Assembly (NCBI RefSeq): GCF_003097535.1 | Contig: NZ_CP029187.1 | Coordinates: 682,001-746,000, forward strand | DNA: 64,000 nucleotides | Direction of reading: 5' to 3' | Source of the DNA: Flavobacterium pallidum | GTDB taxonomy: Bacteria; Bacteroidota; Bacteroidia; Flavobacteriales; Flavobacteriaceae | Part shown: positions 59,979-64,000 of the stretch, piece by piece | Layout: the number at the start of each line of letters is the position of its first letter | Position numbering within the stretch: the first letter of the stretch is position 1 | Notes under the pieces: generated by a model | What the model saw: the letters and a program-made list of their open reading frames with translations, nothing else | Database searches by the model: none | What the model was told of the DNA's origin: nothing | Program-made: the position numbers and the translations under genes

Positions 59979-60845
59979 ATGGATACAAAAGAGCTTTTAA
60001 AAAAGGTCCGCAAGATTGAAATCAAGACCCGCAGGCTGAGCGACCACATTTTTTCGGGTGAATATCACACGTCGTTTAAAGGGCGCGGTATGACATTTTC
60101 TGAAGTGCGCCAGTACCAGTACGGTGACGATATACGTGCGATCGACTGGAATGTGACGGCACGCTACAATGAGCCATACGTGAAGATTTTCGAGGAAGAA
60201 CGCGAACTTACGATGATGCTGATGGTGGACATTTCAGGTTCTGAAAGTTTCGGTACCAGAAGCCAGTTCAAAAATGAGATCGTGACTGAAATTGCGGCGA
60301 CTTTGGCATTTTCCGCAACGCAAAACAACGATAAGATCGGATTGATCCTTTTTTCAGACCAGATCGAATTGTACATCCCGCCGAAAAAGGGAAAATCACA
60401 CGTGCTGCGCATCATCCGCGAACTTATCGAATTTCAGCCAAAAAGCCGTAAAACCGACATCGCACAGGCATTGCGGTTCCTTTCCGGCACACAAAAAAAG
60501 AAGGCCATCGTATTTTTGATCTCGGATTTTATGTCGGATGATTTTGAGCAGCCGTTGAAAATCGCTTCAAAAAAACACGACCTTACAGGGGTCAGGGTGT
60601 ATGATCCGCGTGAGGAAAAAATGCCGAATATCGGAATGGTTCCTATGACGGATGCCGAAACAGGCAAACTCCAACTGGTGAACACCGGCGCGAAATCTGT
60701 CCGGATGGCTTATGAAAAATATTATCACGACAAAGTAAAATACTTTAAGGAGACCTTCAGCAAATGCGGCTCAGGTGTTGTAAACACCAGGGTTGATGAA
60801 AGCTATGTGACCCGCCTGCTTGGATATTTTAAATCCAGGAGCTAA
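59979..60845 (+). CDS. DUF58 (VWA-like) domain protein
   Basis: 288 residues, cytosolic or peripheral. The DUF58 signature GMTFSEVRQYQYGDDIRAID and NVTARYNEPYVKIFEEEREL are clear, followed by a von Willebrand A-like fold (MLMVDISGSESFGT, a MIDAS-like DxSxS with one change). It is encoded between moxR and the bat genes, the usual order in Bacteroidota. It is thought to be a partner of MoxR; this is established context, not seen here. Confidence 0.93.
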   Translation: MDTKELLKKVRKIEIKTRRLSDHIFSGEYHTSFKGRGMTFSEVRQYQYGDDIRAIDWNVTARYNEPYVKIFEEERELTMMLMVDISGSESFGTRSQFKNEIVTEIAATLAFSATQNNDKIGLILFSDQIELYIPPKKGKSHVLRIIRELIEFQPKSRKTDIAQALRFLSGTQKKKAIVFLISDFMSDDFEQPLKIASKKHDLTGVRVYDPREEKMPNIGMVPMTDAETGKLQLVNTGAKSVRMAYEKYYHDKVKYFKETFSKCGSGVVNTRVDESYVTRLLGYFKSRS

Positions 60846-60861
60846 TTTCCCGATCCCAAAA

Positions 60862-62502
60862 ATGAAAAAATATTTTCTTTCCCTGATCCTTTCTTTCGCT
60901 GCAATGGCCGCCTTTCCGCAGCAGGGCAAAATCACCACGGGCATTGACAAAAAGAAGCAAAAAATCGGAGCGCAATTCAACCTCACATTAAAAACTACTG
61001 TCGATACCACTGCAAAAGTCGTGTTTCCTAAAGGTGACAGTTTTGGCCCAATGATGGTAATCCGGGATGAAAAACCCGATACCGTAAGAAAAGGCGCGCG
61101 CTACGAACTGGTCAAGAAGTATGGGCTTACACAATTTGACAGCGGCAGTTACCTGATCCCGAAGCTCAAAGTCCTGATCAACAAAAAACCTTTCTTTTCT
61201 GACAGTTTACGCGTGGAAGTCGCAAACGTCAAAGTGGATACGCTAAAGCAGGGTTTGTATGACATCAAGCCGGTCATCCAGATGGAAAAGCCATCAAAAA
61301 GCTGGTGGTGGTGGTGCCTGTTGATTTCTACACTGATTGTGGGTGCGTGTGCTTTGGGATATTATTTCTTCACGCTGTTTAAAAATAGGAAAACAACCGA
61401 AGAAATTTATAAAACGCCTATAGAAAAAGCCACTTCATTGCTTAAAAACCTTGAAAACAAACAACTTTGGCAAAAAGGAGAAGTGAAGTCTTATTATTCA
61501 GAACTGACCGATATTGCGCGGAACTACATAGAAGAGGAAATCCACATCCCGGCGATGGAAAGCACCACGACTGAACTTATCGAAGCGCTTCGCAAAGTGG
61601 CGAATCAAAAGAAAATGACGCTTTCACAAGATACTTTCATCAACCTTGAAAAAGTACTGAAACAGGCGGATCTGGTAAAATTTGCAAAATCCAAACCGCT
61701 GGATTTCGAAATACTGGAAGATAAGAAACGTGTCGAAAGTTCAATCGTTTTAATCCACAAAGCAGTTCCCGAAGAAATCATCGAAGAAGATACCAGCGAA
61801 CTCGACGAATTGATGAAGGAGAAATTCCTCAAAAAGAAAAAACGCAAAACGACCCTTATTGCCGTGGCATCGGTTTTTGGTGCGCTACTCCTTACACTGG
61901 GGATATTGATTGCGGTGAAAGGCCTCGATTATGTCATCGACAATACTTTGGGCCATCCGACAAAAACATTGCTCGAAGGTGAATGGATCACCAGCGAATA
62001 TGGCAATCCGGCCATAGAACTGCAAACGCCGGAGGTCTTGAAAAGGATCAACGCCAAAGATTTCCTTCCAAAAGATGCCATGCAATTGATCAAGGACATG
62101 CAGACGTTCCAATACGGCAACATTTTCGGGGATTTCGGGATTATGGTGGCTACAAATACCTACAAGGAAAATCCCGACGGGAAACAGGCCGACATCAATC
62201 TCGATGACGCCATTGAGGGCGAAATCAAGTTGTTTGAAAAGAAAGGTGCGCAACGCATTACGGTTTTCAAGGAAGACTATACCGATAAGGACGGCTCGGT
62301 TGGAATGAAGGCATACGGCACTTACATCAGGGTAAATCCCGAAGACCGTACCAGCATCAAAATGGCTTATGAAATGATTTACTTCCACCAGGGCAATGGA
62401 TTGCAGAAAGTGATCGTCGTGCATCAGGAAGATGATAAATATGCCAAACCGCTTACGGATAAACTTATGAAATCGGTCGAACTTATATCCCAAACGCCAT
62501 GA
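60862..62502 (+). CDS. BatD-like membrane protein of the aerotolerance operon
   Basis: 546 residues from the ATG at 60862. Signal peptide (cleavage near MAAFPQQ), a BatD-like beta domain up to about residue 145 (KKQKIGAQFNLTLKTTVDT), then a membrane helix (WWWCLLISTLIVGACALGYY), a charged cytosolic region, a second helix (TTLIAVASVFGALLLTLGIL) and a DUF-like C-terminal domain outside (from GEWITSEYGNPAIELQ). The gene starts 16 bases after the DUF58 stop and overlaps batA by four bases. The two-helix design with an extra C-terminal domain is longer than I would expect for the operon's small hypothetical. Confidence 0.8.
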   Translation: MKKYFLSLILSFAAMAAFPQQGKITTGIDKKKQKIGAQFNLTLKTTVDTTAKVVFPKGDSFGPMMVIRDEKPDTVRKGARYELVKKYGLTQFDSGSYLIPKLKVLINKKPFFSDSLRVEVANVKVDTLKQGLYDIKPVIQMEKPSKSWWWWCLLISTLIVGACALGYYFFTLFKNRKTTEEIYKTPIEKATSLLKNLENKQLWQKGEVKSYYSELTDIARNYIEEEIHIPAMESTTTELIEALRKVANQKKMTLSQDTFINLEKVLKQADLVKFAKSKPLDFEILEDKKRVESSIVLIHKAVPEEIIEEDTSELDELMKEKFLKKKKRKTTLIAVASVFGALLLTLGILIAVKGLDYVIDNTLGHPTKTLLEGEWITSEYGNPAIELQTPEVLKRINAKDFLPKDAMQLIKDMQTFQYGNIFGDFGIMVATNTYKENPDGKQADINLDDAIEGEIKLFEKKGAQRITVFKEDYTDKDGSVGMKAYGTYIRVNPEDRTSIKMAYEMIYFHQGNGLQKVIVVHQEDDKYAKPLTDKLMKSVELISQTP

Positions 62503-63503
62503 TGAAGGACATTTCTTTTCTAAATCCTGAATTTTTGTGGCTGTTGGCGGTCATCCCGGCGCTGATTGCATGGCAGATCTGGCAGCGGCAGCAGTTACAA
62601 GCCCCATTGAAGATCAGTTCGTTAAAAGGCTTTGCAGGCACAAGTTCATTTCTTCCAAAGCTGAAACCGGTACTTTTTGTCTTCCGTTTATTAGCGATAG
62701 CACTCATTATTGTTGGGATGGCACGCCCACGTAAAGTCGATATCAGCAGCAAGACCAAGACCACTAAAGGCGTCGATATCGTGCTTGCTATTGACGTTTC
62801 AGGCAGTATGCTTGCACGCGATTTGAAACCAAACCGATTGGACGCGCTGAAAAAAGTAGCTTCCGAGTTCGTAAAAGAACGACCAAACGACCGCATAGGC
62901 CTTGTATTATATGCGTCTGAAGCTTATACCAAAATGCCGGTAACGAGCGACAAGGAAGCCGTGGAAAAAGCGTTAAGTGAAGTCAAATTTGACCGGCAGC
63001 TGCAGGATGGAACCGGCATCGGGATGGGATTGAGCACCGCTGTGAACCGTTTAAAGGATAGCAAGGCAAAAAGCAAAATCGTGATCCTGCTTACCGACGG
63101 GGTGAACAACGCTGGTTTTATTGAGCCGGAAACCGCTTCAGATATTGCGAAGGAATTCGGGATTAAGGTATACACCATCGGACTCGGGACAAACGGCATG
63201 GCCGAATCGCCTTACGCGTATGCCCCGAACGGATTGTTGCTTTACAAAATGGCCCAGGTCGAAATCGATGAAAAGCTGATGAAGAGCATCGCGAGAAAAA
63301 CCGGCGGAAAATATTTCCGTGCCACGAGCAACAGCAAGTTGAAAAGCATTTACGATGCGATCAATAAATTAGAAACCACAGAAATCCAGGAATTGAAATT
63401 TTACGATTATGACGAACAATTCAGGCCATTGATTTTAATCGCTTTCGGATTGCTGGTCGCCGAAATTTTGCTCAGGAAAACCGTTTTCAGGAGTTTTATA
63501 TAA
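62499..63503 (+). CDS. batA: Aerotolerance protein BatA (VWA domain)
   Basis: 334 residues, two N-terminal helices (FLWLLAVIPALIAWQIW and PVLFVFRLLAIALIIVGMA), a VWA domain with intact MIDAS (VLAIDVSGSML, then ILLTDGVNNAG) and a C-terminal helix (LILIAFGLLVAEILL). In Bacteroides BatA and partners support growth under oxygen stress. It overlaps the gene before by four bases (ATGA) and batB follows six bases after its stop. Confidence 0.94.
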   Translation: MMKDISFLNPEFLWLLAVIPALIAWQIWQRQQLQAPLKISSLKGFAGTSSFLPKLKPVLFVFRLLAIALIIVGMARPRKVDISSKTKTTKGVDIVLAIDVSGSMLARDLKPNRLDALKKVASEFVKERPNDRIGLVLYASEAYTKMPVTSDKEAVEKALSEVKFDRQLQDGTGIGMGLSTAVNRLKDSKAKSKIVILLTDGVNNAGFIEPETASDIAKEFGIKVYTIGLGTNGMAESPYAYAPNGLLLYKMAQVEIDEKLMKSIARKTGGKYFRATSNSKLKSIYDAINKLETTEIQELKFYDYDEQFRPLILIAFGLLVAEILLRKTVFRSFI

Positions 63504-63509
63504 TAAGTT

Positions 63510-64000
63510 ATGTGGGAATTAGACGAACAGAAATACTTTTACCTGCTTTTTGCCATCCCGGCATTGGCACTGATCTTCCTTTATAATTTATATTGGAAAA
63601 GAAAAAAACAACACCAGTTTGGCGACCGTGAACTGGTACGCAAACTGACACCTGAAAAGTCACTTTTCAAGCACATCCTGAAACTCGTCGTGGTTTTACT
63701 CGCGCTTTCGTGCCTGGTCGTCGCTTTGGTAAACCCAAAGATCGGGACCAAAACCGAAACCGTAAAACGCGAAGGCATCGACATCGTTTTTGCCATCGAC
63801 GTTTCAAAAAGTATGCTTTGTGAGGATATTGCGCCAAGCCGGCTTGAAAAAAGCAGGCAGCTTGTGTCGCAGTTGATCAACCAGTTTACCAATGACCGCA
63901 TCGGCATTGTGGCCTATGCAGGCAGCGCATTTCCGGTTTTGCCGATGACATCCGATTACAGTGTGGCCAAAATGTTCCTGGAAAGTATGAACACCGATAT
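63510..64000 (+). CDS. batB: Aerotolerance protein BatB (VWA domain), 3' end cut by window
   Basis: 163 codons in the window from the ATG at 63510. Two helices (LLFAIPALALIFLYNLYW; LVVVLLALSCLVVALV), then a VWA start with MIDAS FAIDVSKSMLCED and YAGSAFPVLPMTSDY. It is the paralogue of BatA, as usual in this operon; TPR protein BatC and others would be expected beyond the edge. Confidence 0.93.
   Translation, partial: MWELDEQKYFYLLFAIPALALIFLYNLYWKRKKQHQFGDRELVRKLTPEKSLFKHILKLVVVLLALSCLVVALVNPKIGTKTETVKREGIDIVFAIDVSKSMLCEDIAPSRLEKSRQLVSQLINQFTNDRIGIVAYAGSAFPVLPMTSDYSVAKMFLESMNTD

Noticed and set aside
1..64000. CRISPR arrays, phage, insertion sequences, rRNA or tRNA genes
   Set aside because: No regularly spaced direct repeats, transposase/integrase frames, or cloverleaf or rRNA-like stretches were recognised. 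Missing a single tRNA by eye is possible.

Overview
The window looks like a chromosomal segment of a flavobacterium (Bacteroidota, probably family Flavobacteriaceae, Flavobacterium-like). The signs are: promoters of the Bacteroidota type (TAnnTTTG about 7 bases before the transcript start) in front of many genes; a SusC-style TonB-dependent receptor with a carboxypeptidase-like N-terminal domain; DUF5689, DUF3109 and DUF4234 proteins; a PID-CTERM small protein; the moxR/DUF58/bat operon in its Bacteroidota order; and coding DNA of moderate GC separated by AT-rich gaps full of degenerate short repeats. I see no rRNA, tRNA, CRISPR array, phage or insertion sequence. The left edge cuts dgt and the right edge cuts batB.

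1-14.5 kb is mostly housekeeping: dNTP metabolism (dgt, nrdB-nrdA, a dCMP deaminase), a C-terminal processing protease, small membrane proteins (RDD, MarC, HupE/UreJ), a TerB-like protein, fructose-1,6-bisphosphatase, a GNAT acetyltransferase and an aspartate kinase. 14.6-18.4 kb holds a giant outer-membrane protein and a PID-CTERM protein. 18.4-21.4 kb holds an ALDH7-type dehydrogenase, 3-hydroxyanthranilate dioxygenase and an OB-fold-like secreted protein. 21.4-27.5 kb is a divergent cluster: a secreted endonuclease/exonuclease/phosphatase protein facing a TonB receptor, a DUF5689 protein and a lipoprotein, which I read as a polymer or phosphate scavenging locus, perhaps for nucleic acid. 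27.5-32.6 kb has DUF2752/DUF4234 membrane proteins, a 2-hydroxyacid dehydrogenase fused to a glyoxalase-fold domain, pfkB, a WYL regulator and a DinB protein. 32.7-38.9 kb is an RND efflux operon with a small histidine-rich secreted protein ahead of it.

39-54.1 kb is the most unusual part. It holds four paralogous TPR-sensor histidine kinases, each with a lipoprotein-type signal and each behind nearly the same promoter; two tiny secreted-peptide genes whose upstream regions are nearly identical; a LuxR-type response regulator; a receiver-only regulator; a LytTR regulator whose phospho-acceptor Asp is Glu; and a pair of TraB/PrgY-like lipoproteins interleaved with small secreted proteins. The periplasmic TPR halves of the kinases are AT-rich (about 30-33% GC in stretches counted by hand) and the kinase halves are not (42-63%), which suggests sensor swapping or gene conversion. 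I propose it as a candidate extracytoplasmic peptide-signalling locus; this is inference.

54.2-64 kb returns to housekeeping: thiL, an AlbA_2-domain protein, an SDR and an aldo/keto reductase, then the start of the aerotolerance (bat) operon: moxR, DUF58, a BatD-like membrane protein, batA and batB. Several families of dispersed intergenic repeats are scattered through the window.
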